Shown here in pieces: positions 9,126 to 18,126 of a stretch of 64,000 nt of DNA. The DNA is from Novosphingobium decolorationis. Its GTDB lineage: Bacteria; Pseudomonadota; Alphaproteobacteria; Sphingomonadales; Sphingomonadaceae. Each line of letters opens with the position of its first letter. Position 1 is the stretch's first letter. Where the stretch lies: positions 1-64,000 of the forward strand of contig NZ_CP054857.1 in the NCBI RefSeq assembly GCF_018417475.1, read 5' to 3'. Below the pieces are notes generated by a model, which saw nothing but the letters and a program-made list of their open reading frames with translations, did not search any database and was not told the DNA's origin. The translations under genes were made by a program, and so were the position numbers.

Positions 9126-9805
9126 GGCTCTGTTGCAAACTCTGGCGCAGTGGCCAAGATTGGGCTGCTGGATTGGCAGGATCGGTTGCGATGAACGATT
9201 TCAAGGGGCGGCACTTCACCGGAGAGGTCATCCTATGGGCGGTGCGCTGGTATTGTCGATACGGCATCAGCTATCGTGATCTCGCGGAAATGCTGGCTGA
9301 GCGTGGGATCGATGTCGATCATACGACTATCTATCGTTGGGTGCAGCGCTACGCGCCGGAGATGGAGAAACGACTCCGCTGGTTCTGGCGGCGTGGTTTT
9401 GATCTGAGCTGGCGCCTCGATGAGACTTACGTCAAGGTGCGGGGCAAATGGACCTACCTGTATCGGGCGGTCGACAAGCGGGGCGACACGATTGATTTCT
9501 ACCTGTCACCGACTCGCAGCGTTAGTCTGCGAAGCGCTTTCTGGCAAAAGCCCTTCGCGGTCTAAAGGACTGGGAAAAGCCGACGAAACTCAACACCGAC
9601 AAGGCACCAAGCTACGGCGCCGCAATCGCTGAGTTGAAACGAGAAGGAAGGCTCGCGGCGGCGACTGAACACCGGCAGGTGAAATACCTGAACAATGTGA
9701 TCGAGGCTGATCATGGCAAGCTCAAGATATTGATCAAGCCCGTCCGTGGTTTCAAATCGATGCCCACAGCCTACGCCACGATCAAAGGCTTCGAGGTCAT
9801 GCGCG
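9126..9805 (+). mobile_element. IS6-family element, copy B, 3' truncated and frameshifted
   Basis: Begins with GGCTCTGTTGCAAA at 9126 and matches copy A to 9805, where it is cut by the left end of copy C. The transposase (start 9191) also has a frameshift near 9522, where intact copies read gccaag and this one gttag. It shares with copy C the variant gaaggaaggctc, so B and C derive from one parent. The right terminal repeat is absent, so B alone is not mobile. Confidence 0.9.
9191..9805 (+). pseudogene. IS6-family transposase, copy B (frameshift plus truncation)
   Basis: Same start MNDFKGRHFTGE as intact copies. The frame is lost near 9522 after SPTRS and the sequence ends in the EVMR region at copy C. 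The distal part re-enters frame and reads straight through the left end of copy C, which creates an artefactual 333-codon ORF from 9634. Confidence 0.9.
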
Positions 9806-10689
9806 GGCTCTGTTGCAAACTCTGGCGCAGTGGCCAAGATTGGGCTGCTGGATTGGCAGGATCGGTTGCGATGAACGATTTCAAGGGGCGGCACTTCACC
9901 GGAGAGGTCATCCTATGGGCGGTGCGCTGGTATTGTCGATACGGCATCAGCTATCGTGATCTCGCGGAAATGCTGGCTGAGCGTGGGATCGATGTCGATC
10001 ATACGACTATCTATCGTTGGGTGCAGCGCTACGCGCCGGAGATGGAGAAACGACTCCGCTGGTTCTGGCGGCGTGGTTTTGATCTGAGCTGGCGCCTCGA
10101 TGAGACTTACGTCAAGGTGCGGGGCAAATGGACCTACCTGTATCGGGCGGTCGACAAGCGGGGCGACACGATTGATTTCTACCTGTCACCGACTCGCAGC
10201 GCCAAGTCTGCGAAGCGCTTTCTGGCAAAAGCCCTTCGCGGTCTAAAGGACTGGGAAAAGCCGACGAAACTCAACACCGACAAGGCACCAAGCTACGGCG
10301 CCGCAATCGCTGAGTTGAAACGAGAAGGAAGGCTCGCGGCGGCGACTGAACACCGGCAGGTGAAATACCTGAACAATGTGATCGAGGCTGATCATGGCAA
10401 GCTCAAGATATTGATCAAGCCCGTCCGTGGTTTCAAATCGATGCCCACAGCCTACGCCACGATCAAAGGCTTCGAGGTCATGCGCGCCCTACGCAAAGGA
10501 CAGGCCCGACCATGGTGCCTGCAACCAGGGATCATGGGCGAGGTGCGTCTTGTCGAGCGAGCTTTCGGCATTGGCCCATCAGCCCTGACCGAGGCCATGG
10601 AATTACTAAACCAACACCTGGCCACGGCCGCTTGATTGCCATGAAGCGGCGGATCTCACTCGCTCGCGGACGATCTTTGCAACAGAGCC
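9806..10689 (+). mobile_element. IS6-family element (IS6100-like), copy C, intact
   Basis: An 884-bp complete copy with both 14-bp inverted ends (9806 and ending 10689), inserted head-to-tail directly against truncated copy B. Tandem same-orientation copies with loss of the 3' part of the first are the expected product of IS6-type adjacent deletion. No duplicated 8-mer flanks it. Confidence 0.93.
9871..10635 (+). CDS. tnpA: IS6-family (IS6100-like) transposase, copy C
   Basis: Complete 254-residue DDE transposase with the helix-turn-helix and D, D, E positions seen in copy A. The start at 9871 (MNDFKGRH) is shared by all copies; upstream extension into copy B is a fusion artefact. It differs from copy A by K to R in the ELKREGR segment. 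Confidence 0.94.
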   Translation: MNDFKGRHFTGEVILWAVRWYCRYGISYRDLAEMLAERGIDVDHTTIYRWVQRYAPEMEKRLRWFWRRGFDLSWRLDETYVKVRGKWTYLYRAVDKRGDTIDFYLSPTRSAKSAKRFLAKALRGLKDWEKPTKLNTDKAPSYGAAIAELKREGRLAAATEHRQVKYLNNVIEADHGKLKILIKPVRGFKSMPTAYATIKGFEVMRALRKGQARPWCLQPGIMGEVRLVERAFGIGPSALTEAMELLNQHLATAA

Positions 10690-10790
10690 GTTATGCAAGC
10701 CACGCAAGTGGCGGTCTCGAGCGATACCGCCACCGATAAATCCAGGAAACTTGGAGCCTGATGCCCGTAAACATCTGGGTGTAAAGAACG

Positions 10791-12203
10791 TCATGTGGCA
10801 AGCGGCCAAATCCCCTTCCCGCCTTCTCCATAAATCGGGGCGAGTTCCACCGTGTTGCGACCTGCGGCCTTGGCCCGATAGAGTGCCTCATCCGCGGCCT
10901 TGATCAGGAATTTCTGATCGGGATGGCCGGAATGCAGGGCAATGCCGATCGACGCGGTGACACTGAGGCCGCCCGAGCTTCCCGTTTCGAAAATATGGCC
11001 CTCCATATCTGCCCGAATGCGCTCCGCTATGTTGGCCGCAGCCTCGATGCCTGTCTCGACTAGGACGATCAGGAACTCCTCGCCCCCGTACCGGAAAACG
11101 AAGTCCGTCGCCCGGACATTCCCGACGATCACTTGTGCCACCTGCCGGAGGACTTCATCACCGACCTGATGGCCGTGCCGATCATTGATCGCCTTGAAGT
11201 GGTCGATATCGACCAGCATGACGCTGAGCGCTGTCCCGTTCTCCTTCGCGAATGTGACCTCGCGGCCAAGTATGGCAGGCAGGAAACGGCGGTTAAGGGC
11301 ACGGGTCAGCGGATCGCGTCCTCCTTCCATGGTGCTTAATGTCTGGAAGAGATCAGCGACCAGGAAGGAAATTTCGTCAACTGCGGCGCGCAAATCCGCC
11401 AAGGCGGATGAGCCATCCTGACGCTTACGGGGAGCATCCAGCTCTGGCAGGAGCATCTCATCGATGCGCTCGACAAGTCGGACCACAGTGCTGAACTGCG
11501 CCGATTGCTCAAACATGAACTGTGCCCGATGCCGAAGCCAAAGTCCGAAGGCGGAATCGCCCAAGCGGAGCAACCCGCCACCAGGGCCAGCTTGCAGAAG
11601 CGCGAACAGTGTGTTCTGGCTCCACTCCATCAGGCTGGCGCGCTGCGTCTCTTTGTCGACTGCAGCGTCCTGATCCAGAGAGAAGAGCCGATAGGCTTCA
11701 TCTAGTCTCGCTCTTGCCGTGGTGTCCTTTACATAGGACTGGCTGATGAGCATGACGGCCGTGTCCATTCGCGCATCAGCAAGTTGAAGCGCGCGAATGC
11801 CTACCAACGGATCGACTGCCTGACCCTGCAGCAATTCAGCGAGCCGTGTCTTGATCACCAGCGCGCCTGTCATTACGAGATGGACCGGAATCTTGATGCG
11901 AGCGTGGACTTCGCCAATGATCTTCTGGCGGGCCTGCTTTTCGGGGGAGTCGCGAATGTCCTGTCCGGAAAACAACTGCGTGAGCCACTCAATGAGGGAA
12001 GAGCTGAGCCTCTCCTGCACCACAGCGTGGTTCAGGAACTGGGCAGCCTCCTGGTCACGAAGCAGCGTATCGTAGAACAAAGCGACGAGTTCACGGCCAT
12101 GTTCGGCAGCCATCTCCGCGAGAAGTTTGAGCGGCGCATGGGAGTGCCGGCTATGGGCGGGCAGCTTCGCCGACCCTTTGATCCGCTCTTCGTCCGTAAA
12201 CAT
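10791..12203 (-). CDS. globin-coupled diguanylate cyclase (heme sensor GGDEF protein)
   Basis: Makes cyclic di-GMP from two GTP under control of a heme globin sensor. Residues 20-170 look like a sensor globin, with the proximal histidine probably H100 in IIGEVHARIKIP. A middle helical domain follows. The C-terminal GGDEF domain has an active GGEEF (373-377) and an inhibitory I-site RATD (364-367), so it should be active and product-inhibited. Total 470 residues, like the DosC/BpeGReg group. ATG 12203 chosen. A Tn3-type end lies 28 nt upstream of the start, so its native promoter may have been displaced. Confidence 0.88.
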   Translation of the reverse strand: MFTDEERIKGSAKLPAHSRHSHAPLKLLAEMAAEHGRELVALFYDTLLRDQEAAQFLNHAVVQERLSSSLIEWLTQLFSGQDIRDSPEKQARQKIIGEVHARIKIPVHLVMTGALVIKTRLAELLQGQAVDPLVGIRALQLADARMDTAVMLISQSYVKDTTARARLDEAYRLFSLDQDAAVDKETQRASLMEWSQNTLFALLQAGPGGGLLRLGDSAFGLWLRHRAQFMFEQSAQFSTVVRLVERIDEMLLPELDAPRKRQDGSSALADLRAAVDEISFLVADLFQTLSTMEGGRDPLTRALNRRFLPAILGREVTFAKENGTALSVMLVDIDHFKAINDRHGHQVGDEVLRQVAQVIVGNVRATDFVFRYGGEEFLIVLVETGIEAAANIAERIRADMEGHIFETGSSGGLSVTASIGIALHSGHPDQKFLIKAADEALYRAKAAGRNTVELAPIYGEGGKGIWPLAT

Positions 12204-12230
12204 CAATGTGATCCTTTCCGCGCCCCTTTA

Positions 12231-12268
12231 GGGGGCGTCACATAAAACGGGCACAGATATACGCTAAG
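12231..12268 (+). repeat. orphan 38-bp Tn3-family terminal inverted repeat
   Basis: The 38-bp sequence runs from GGGGGCGTCA at 12231 to ACGCTAAG at 12268. Length, GGGG outer end, internal AAAACGG and ACGCTAAG inner end match the Tn21/Tn501-type consensus. Orientation puts the transposon body to the right, over the ars operon. I found no matching partner end in the window. Its outer bases also pair with CGCCCC at 12221-12226 in a small hairpin in the cyclase leader. Confidence 0.65.
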
Positions 12269-12467
12269 GCCTGAGGGCGTCGGAAAACACCTGGGGCTGT
12301 TGAAAAATGCGCCGCTCGCGGCCGGGTACGGTTGAGGGCGGAATGACACCCTAAGGTTTTGCGATCCCGTCTCGCATGGGATCGACAAACGGGACGCCCT
12401 AACCCTTCCCCAAAACCCGTCGCCGGGTGAGCGGTGAGACACCTGATCCACGAATGGGTAAGCAAGA

Positions 12468-12498
12468 CTAGCGACACGCCATATATCCGCTATGCTAG
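12468..12498 (+). promoter_or_regulatory. candidate arsR promoter/operator
   Basis: Inverted halves CTAGC (12468-12472) and GCTAG (12494-12498) flank an AT-rich core, and TATGCT (12491-12496) is a plausible -10 just upstream of arsR at 12503. ArsR repressors typically bind a dyad overlapping their own promoter. No strong -35 is visible, so this is a weak call. Confidence 0.3.
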
Positions 12499-12502
12499 AA
12501 TT

Positions 12503-12835
12503 ATGGAAACTGGTTCGGCCATCGCTGCACTGGGTGCTCTTGCGCAGGGCACGCGCCTCGATGTGTTCCGCCTGCTGGTCCGCCACGAACCTGCTGGAAT
12601 GGCGGCCGGCGAAATCGCCCGTCAGCTCGACGTGCCACAGAACACCATGTCGGCACACCTCGGCATTCTCGCCCGCGCTGGCTTGGTCCGGTCTGAGCGC
12701 CATAGCCGATCGATCATCTACCGGGCCGATCTGGACGGCCTGCGCGCGCTGACGCTGTTCCTCGTCAAGGACTGCTGCGCCGGCTCGCCTAAACTGTGTG
12801 CGCCACTCCTCGCCGAACTCGCCCCCTGCTGCTGA
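12503..12835 (+). CDS. arsR: ArsR-family arsenite-responsive repressor
   Basis: 110-residue winged-helix repressor of the ars operon. The recognition region is GEIARQLDVPQNTMSAHLGIL and the wing is RSERHSRSIIYRADL. The C-terminal KDCCAGSPKLC supplies vicinal cysteines plus a third, the arrangement of ArsR proteins that sense As(III) with C-terminal cysteines (Acidithiobacillus type) rather than the E. coli CxC helix. ATG 12503 removes an unlikely N-terminal extension. First gene of arsRCBH. Confidence 0.9.
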   Translation: METGSAIAALGALAQGTRLDVFRLLVRHEPAGMAAGEIARQLDVPQNTMSAHLGILARAGLVRSERHSRSIIYRADLDGLRALTLFLVKDCCAGSPKLCAPLLAELAPCC

Positions 12836-12846
12836 AAGGACGCCCC

Positions 12847-13275
12847 GTGGCCGTCGATATCGTCATCTATCACAACCCCGCGTGCGGCACGTCACGCAAC
12901 ACCCTCGCCATGATCCGCAATGCCGGCATCGAGCCGCATGTGGTCGAGTATCTGAAAACCCCGCCCGCCCGCGCGCTGCTGGTCGCACTGATCGACCGCG
13001 CCGGCATGACGCCCCGCGAGCTGCTGCGCGAGAAGGGCACACCCTATGCAAAGCTGGGCTTGGGCGACACGTCGCTGTCTGACGACGCGTTGGTGGACGC
13101 GATGATGGCGCATCCCATCCTCATCAACCGGCCGCTGGTCGTCTCGCCGATCGGCGTGAAGCTGTGCCGACCGTCCGAAGCCGTCCTCGACCTGCTGCCA
13201 AGCGGCCAGCTAGCCGCATTCGCCAAGGAAGACGGCGAACAGGTGGTCGATGCGTCAGGCCAGCGCGTCGCCTGA
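12847..13275 (+). CDS. arsC: arsenate reductase, glutaredoxin-dependent
   Basis: Reduces arsenate to arsenite for export by ArsB. 142 residues. The catalytic cysteine is in [12 protein letters not shown] and the oxyanion-binding arginines in INRPLVV and LCRPSE, as in the R773-type ArsC. GTG start at 12847 with AAAGGA 7 nt upstream; longer upstream starts would overlap arsR. The stop overlaps the arsB start (TGATG). Confidence 0.92.
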   Translation: MAVDIVIYHNPACGTSRNTLAMIRNAGIEPHVVEYLKTPPARALLVALIDRAGMTPRELLREKGTPYAKLGLGDTSLSDDALVDAMMAHPILINRPLVVSPIGVKLCRPSEAVLDLLPSGQLAAFAKEDGEQVVDASGQRVA

Positions 13276-14561
13276 TGCTCCTTGCCGTCCTGATCTTCGT
13301 CGCGACGATCGCGCTCGTCATCTGGCAGCCCAAGCGCCTCGGCATCGGGTGGAGCGCGATGGGCGGGGCGGTCGTGGCGCTGCTTGCAGGCGTCGTCACC
13401 CTGTCCGACGTGCCGGTGGTATGGGGCATCGTCTGGAACGCAACCGCCGCGTTCGTCGCGATCATCGTCATCAGCCTGTTGCTGGATGAAGCCGGGTTCT
13501 TCGAATGGGCGGCACTGCATGTCGCGCGCTGGGGCGGGGGGCATGGTCGCCGGCTGTTCGTCCTGATCGTGCTGCTCGGCGCAGGTGTATCCGCGCTGTT
13601 CGCCAATGACGGTGCGGCGCTGATCCTGACGCCGATCGTCATCGCTATGCTGCGGGCGCTCGGCTTCAAGGACAGAGCCACGCTGGCGTTCGTCATGGCG
13701 GCGGGGTTCATCGCTGACACCGCCAGCTTGCCGCTGGTCGTCTCGAACCTCGTCAACATCGTGTCGGCCGACTTCTTCGGGATCGGGTTCGGGGAATATG
13801 CGTCCGTGATGGTGCCGGTTGATCTGGTGTCGATCGCCGCTACGCTGGGCGCGCTGCTGATCTTCTTCCGGCGCGATATACCGCAGGATTACGATGTCGC
13901 GGCGTTGCGCGCTCCTCATGCCGCGATCCGGGATGCCGCGACCTTCCGCGCCGGATGGATCGTCCTCGCGCTCCTGCTCGCCGGCTTCTTCCTGCTTGAA
14001 CCGCTGGGCGTGCCAGTCAGCGCCGTTGCCGCTGCCGGCGCGATCCTGCTGCTGGTGATCGCCGGGCGAGGCCATGTGATCCAGACCGGCAAGGTGCTGC
14101 GCGGAGCGCCGTGGCAGGTCGTGATCTTCTCGCTCGGCATGTACCTGGTCGTCTATGGCCTGCGGAACGCAGGGTTGACCGACCATCTGGCAGCGCTGCT
14201 CGATCGCACCGCGCAAGGCGGCGTGTGGGGTGCGGCGCTGGGAACCGGCCTGATCGCGGCCGTCCTGTCGTCGGTGATGAATAACATGCCGACCGTGCTG
14301 GTGGGCGCGCTGTCGATCGACGCCGCGCACGCAACCGGGGCGGTCCGGGAAGCGATGATCTACGCCAACGTGATCGGCTGCGACCTCGGCCCCAAGCTGA
14401 CGCCGATCGGCTCGCTCGCAACGCTGCTGTGGCTGCACGTCCTGGGACAGAAGGGCATTCGGATCGGGTGGGGCTATTATTTCCGGGTCGGGGTGACGCT
14501 CACCGTGCCTGTCCTGCTCATCACACTGGCGGCGCTCGCGCTGCGAATTGGGATTGCCTGA
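13275..14561 (+). CDS. arsB: arsenite efflux permease ArsB
   Basis: 428-residue polytopic membrane protein of the ArsB/NhaD superfamily that extrudes arsenite using the proton gradient. About 11-12 hydrophobic helices. The conserved segments [31 protein letters not shown] and [13 protein letters not shown] (paired half-helix motifs) and [19 protein letters not shown] are present. No ArsA ATPase gene is nearby, so it probably works alone. Coupled by 1-nt overlaps to both neighbours. Confidence 0.93.
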   Translation: MLLAVLIFVATIALVIWQPKRLGIGWSAMGGAVVALLAGVVTLSDVPVVWGIVWNATAAFVAIIVISLLLDEAGFFEWAALHVARWGGGHGRRLFVLIVLLGAGVSALFANDGAALILTPIVIAMLRALGFKDRATLAFVMAAGFIADTASLPLVVSNLVNIVSADFFGIGFGEYASVMVPVDLVSIAATLGALLIFFRRDIPQDYDVAALRAPHAAIRDAATFRAGWIVLALLLAGFFLLEPLGVPVSAVAAAGAILLLVIAGRGHVIQTGKVLRGAPWQVVIFSLGMYLVVYGLRNAGLTDHLAALLDRTAQGGVWGAALGTGLIAAVLSSVMNNMPTVLVGALSIDAAHATGAVREAMIYANVIGCDLGPKLTPIGSLATLLWLHVLGQKGIRIGWGYYFRVGVTLTVPVLLITLAALALRIGIA

Positions 14562-15307
14562 TGCCTCTGCGTGACCTTGCCGACCCCGATCATCTGCCAG
14601 CGCTTGATAGGCGCTATGCGATCGATCGTCCCGCCCTTGGGCTGGGCGCTGGTGATCCGCCGCCCCGCATCCTGCTGCTCTACGGATCGTTGCGCGAACG
14701 ATCCTATTCGCGCCTGTGCATCGAGGAGGCGGCTCGCCTGCTCCGCTTCTTCGGCTGCGAGACGCGCATCTTCGACCCGGCGACGCTGCCACTGCCCGAC
14801 CAGCACGCAGGCGACGATCACCCTGCCGTCCACGAGCTGCGCGAGCTGTCGATGTGGTCGGAGGGACAGGTGTGGTGCAGCCCCGAACGCCACGGCCAGA
14901 TAACCGGCATCATGAAGCTGCAAATCGATCACCTACCGCTCAGCATGGGCGGGATGCGTCCCACCCAAGGCCGCACGCTGGCTGTCATGCAGGTGTCGGC
15001 GGGATCGCAGTCGTTCAACAGCGTCAACACGCTGCGCGTTCTCGGTCGTTGGATGCGGATGGTGACGATCCCCAACCAGTCGTCGGTCGCCAAGGCGTTC
15101 GACGAGTTCGATGATGCAGGCCGCATGAAGCCGTCGAGCTATTACGACCGGATCGTGGACGTGATGGAAGAGCTGGTGCGCTTCACCGTACTGCTGCGCC
15201 CACATACCACCCAACTGGTCGACCGCTACTCCGAGCGAAAGGAAGCCGGTGTACCGATCGATCCGGCAACGGACCTGTCGGCCATCGCCGTTGCTCCGGG
15301 GCGCTGA
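14561..15307 (+). CDS. arsH: ArsH, NADPH-dependent FMN reductase / organoarsenical oxidase
   Basis: 248-residue flavodoxin-like protein. The FMN phosphate loop is [13 protein letters not shown] near residue 37. [20 protein letters not shown] and [23 protein letters not shown] follow, both characteristic of ArsH. Homologues oxidise trivalent methylarsenicals and reduce quinones or metals with NADPH. Last gene of the coupled ars operon; the start overlaps the arsB stop. Confidence 0.93.
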   Translation: MPLRDLADPDHLPALDRRYAIDRPALGLGAGDPPPRILLLYGSLRERSYSRLCIEEAARLLRFFGCETRIFDPATLPLPDQHAGDDHPAVHELRELSMWSEGQVWCSPERHGQITGIMKLQIDHLPLSMGGMRPTQGRTLAVMQVSAGSQSFNSVNTLRVLGRWMRMVTIPNQSSVAKAFDEFDDAGRMKPSSYYDRIVDVMEELVRFTVLLRPHTTQLVDRYSERKEAGVPIDPATDLSAIAVAPGR

Positions 15308-15351
15308 TCGCCATTCACGCAAACGACCCAATCGAAGCCTAGGTTACAGCC

Positions 15352-15554
15352 ATGCAGAACATCGCACCCATCGATCGTCGTTCCTTTATGGGCCTGACCT
15401 CACTCGCGTTTTCGGGCCTGGCGCTGAGCGGTTGCGCGACATCGAGCCTTTCTCGTTCATCGATCGCGGCAGGCTATGGCCCGCTGGAGGCTGACCCGCG
15501 CCAGCTCCTCGATCTGCCGCGTGGCTTCTCATACCGCGTCATTTCCGCCCTGGG
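15352..15554 (+). pseudogene. PhoX-like (DUF839) lipoprotein, N-terminal fragment cut by IS21 element
   Basis: Begins MQNIAPIDRRSFMGL with a twin-arginine-like RRSF and a lipobox (LALSGCAT). It continues GYGPLEADPRQLLDLPRGFSYRVIS, a segment typical of the N-terminus of PhoX/DUF839 alkaline phosphatases. The frame runs into the left end of the IS21 element at 15555, so most of the enzyme is missing. Confidence 0.65.
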
Positions 15555-15677
15555 TGTCAACGGCGGAGCAAAAGTCGGCCATGGGGCGGCGTAAAACCAG
15601 GCCATCGTGTTACACGCCGGGGGGAGTGGCGTGAGGGCGTAGCCCGAGGGCCACTCCCCCCGGCATTGGCTTGCTTT

Positions 15678-16445
15678 TCAGGGTCTGATTTTGGCCTTGC
15701 GGGCCCGGCTGTGAGCGAGGCGATAGCTTTCGCCGTTCATCTCGAGGATGCTGACGTGATGGGTCAGGCGATCGAGGAGCGCGCCTGTGAGACGCTCGGA
15801 TCCGAAGGTTTCGGTCCATTCGTCGAAGGGCAGGTTGCTGGTGATCAAGGTGGAGCCGCGTTCGTAACGCTGGGAGATCAGCTCGAACAGCAGTTCGGCG
15901 CCGGTCTTGGAGAGCGGTACGAAGCCCAGTTCGTCGATGATGAGCAGTTTGTATCCGACCATCTGCTTCTGGAAGCGCAGGAGACGCCGCTCGTCGCGCG
16001 CCTCCATCATTTCGCTGACCAGCGCCGCCGCAGTGGTGAAGCCCACCGACAGCCCTTTCTGGCATGCTGCCAGTCCGAGCCCCAACGCTACGTGCGTCTT
16101 TCCGGTGCCCGATGGCCCCAGAGCGATGGCGTTCTCACGCCGCTCGATCCACTCGCAGCGCGCCATCTCGAGCACCTGCATCTTGTTGAGCCTCGGGATG
16201 ACGGTGAAGTCGAAGCTGTCGAGGCTTTTGACGGCGGGGAAGCGCGCGGCCTTGATGCGCCGCTCGACCATACGACGCTCCCTGTCGATCATCTCCATCT
16301 CGACAAGGCGGGCGAGGAAGCGGATATGATCGACGCCTTCAGCGGCACATTGCCGGGCGAGCTTGTGGTGCTCTCGCAGGCACGTAGGCAGCTTGAGTGC
16401 CTTGAGATTGTGAGCGAGAAGAAGCTCCGGGGTCTGATCGCTCAT
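15678..16445 (-). CDS. istB: IS21-family helper ATPase IstB
   Basis: 255-residue AAA+ protein that assists the IstA transposase in target choice. Walker A is GPSGTGKTHVALGLG and Walker B is LLIIDELGFVPLS, followed by the sensor-like ITSNLPFDEW. ATG 16445 overlaps the istA stop by 4 nt (ATGA), the usual istA-istB coupling. The gene appears intact although its partner is not. Confidence 0.93.
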   Translation of the reverse strand: MSDQTPELLLAHNLKALKLPTCLREHHKLARQCAAEGVDHIRFLARLVEMEMIDRERRMVERRIKAARFPAVKSLDSFDFTVIPRLNKMQVLEMARCEWIERRENAIALGPSGTGKTHVALGLGLAACQKGLSVGFTTAAALVSEMMEARDERRLLRFQKQMVGYKLLIIDELGFVPLSKTGAELLFELISQRYERGSTLITSNLPFDEWTETFGSERLTGALLDRLTHHVSILEMNGESYRLAHSRARKAKIRP

Positions 16446-17946
16446 GCGGCCTCCTGCTGGTCGGAGAGCAGGCTCAGATAGGCTCTGGCAAAGGTCTTCT
16501 CGACCGTTGTGCGTGGCAGGAAGGGATAGACGTCCGTGTCCAGCCCGGCGGTACGCGTTCGACCCGGCACAGGGCGAGGTGCTTGACGGCATCGAAGCCG
16601 ATGGCGCCAAGATCAATGGCCTGTTCCACCGCCGCCTGGAGATCGGCGAGGGTGAACGTTTCCAACAGGCGCAGCACCTGTACATATTCACGCCTGCCAT
16701 GCTTGTGCATGCGGCCTTCCATCAACCGCTGCAGTGTCGTGAACGCTTCGGGCAAATCCCAGCCCTGCAAAGGCGCGGCTCGGTCGAATGCGTTGATCTT
16801 CTGCTCGATCAGCGGGAGATAGTGGAGCGGGTCGAAGATAACCTCCTCGCGGGCATAACAACGAGGATGACGGGCGATGACTTCGCTGCGGCAGCCGACC
16901 ACCACCTCATCGACATAGGCCCTGATCCAGACCTCCTGATGGCCCCGTGCCACCGGAACCGAATAATCGTTGGTCCTGTAGCGCACCAGGGATTGCGAGG
17001 AGACCCGCCCGCTCGTCTGATCGCAGGCCTCGAAGGGTGTAGCGGGCAGAGGCTGCATGGCTGCCAGATCGCGTTGCAAGCGCTCACCGATCGTCTCGCT
17101 CTGTCCGCGCACCTTGTCCTGCTGGCGCTTGCGGCATTGCTCCTCCAGCCATAGGTTGAAGGCCTCCCAGGTCGGGAACTTCGGGATCGGCACCATGAAA
17201 TTGCGGCGGCAGTAACCAACCAGCCCTTCCACATTGCCTTTCTCGTTCCCTTGCCCGGGCGGGCATAGCGGTCGCGGATCACGTAATGCGACAGGAAAGC
17301 GCTGAACAGCGTGGCACGCTTACGCGTGCCGTCTGGCAGGATCTTCGCCACAAGGCAGCGATCGTTGTCATAGACGATCGAGCGCGGCACCGCGCCGAAG
17401 AACGCGAAGGCATGAACGTGTCCGTCCACCCGGCCTCCGCCACCGCCGCCGGATAGGCCCGCACATAGCAGGCATCACTGTGCGGCAGATCGAGTGCGAA
17501 GAAGTAGGCCTTCTGCTGCACCCCGCCGATCTCCACCAGCGCTTCCCGAAATCGGCCTGCGCATCCCCCGCCGGGTGGGCCAGCGGCACGAACATCTCCC
17601 GGCTGCGTTGCTCACGCTCGCGGATGTAATCCTTGATGATCGTATAGCCGCCGGTGAAACCATGCTCGGCGCGCAAGCGGTCGAATACCCGCTTCGCCGT
17701 ATGGCGCTGTTTGCGCGGGACGCAGCGGTCCCCTTCAAGCCATCCATCAATGATCGCCACAAACCCGTCCAGCTTCGGACGCTGCGGGACAGATTGACGC
17801 CGGTAACCCGGTGGCGATGAAAACGACAGCATCTTGCGCACCGTGTCGCGCGACACATTGAAACGCTTCGCCGCCGCCCGCTGGCTCATGCCATCCGCGC
17901 AAGCCAAACGGACCTGAAGATAAAGTTCCACGCTGTAGATCCCCAC
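16442..17946 (-). pseudogene. istA: IS21-family transposase IstA with four frameshifts
   Basis: The complete IstA sequence can be pieced together from GTG 17946 (MGIYSVELYLQVRLACADG, with a helix-turn-helix AAAKRFNVSRDTVRKML) through the DDE core (ADFG, FFALDLPHSDACYVRAYP, RSIVYDNDR) to the C-terminus. One base is missing near 17546 (ccc run), 17430, 17249 (ccc run) and 16555. Each can be placed by the frame switch, for example GNEKGNVEGLVGYCRRN is restored by one G near 17249. No intact IstA is encoded. Confidence 0.85.
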
Positions 17947-18126
17947 ACCTCCCTGACTTGGCAGAAAGGCTTCAAGGTGGACGACTTTTACGCCGCCCGC
18001 AGCAGGACTATCCCGCCGCTAGCGTGGTCGAATATTGCTCCGCCGTTCTCAACCGGGGAAAGTGAGCGACAACGGATCAGGTGCGCCATCCCGAACTACG
18101 GGATCGGCAAACCGAGGCAGGGATTG

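Larger units (their letters stand above)
15555..18051 (-). mobile_element. IS21-family insertion sequence (istA decayed, istB intact)
   Basis: About 2.5 kb with related ends: TGTCAACGGCGGAGCAAAAG at 15555 and, inverted at the right, TGAGAACGGCGGAGCAATAT ending near 18051. GGCGGCGTAAAA motifs recur inside both ends, as in IS21 multiple terminal repeats. It carries istA then istB on the minus strand. I could not identify a target duplication. It interrupts the PhoX-like gene. Confidence 0.85.

Noticed and set aside
9634..10635. 333-residue transposase
   Set aside because: Fusion of the tail of truncated copy B with copy C through the terminal repeat; the real start is 9871.
13044..14792. 582-codon minus-strand ORF
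   Set aside because: Antisense of arsB and arsH; composition of a shadow frame.
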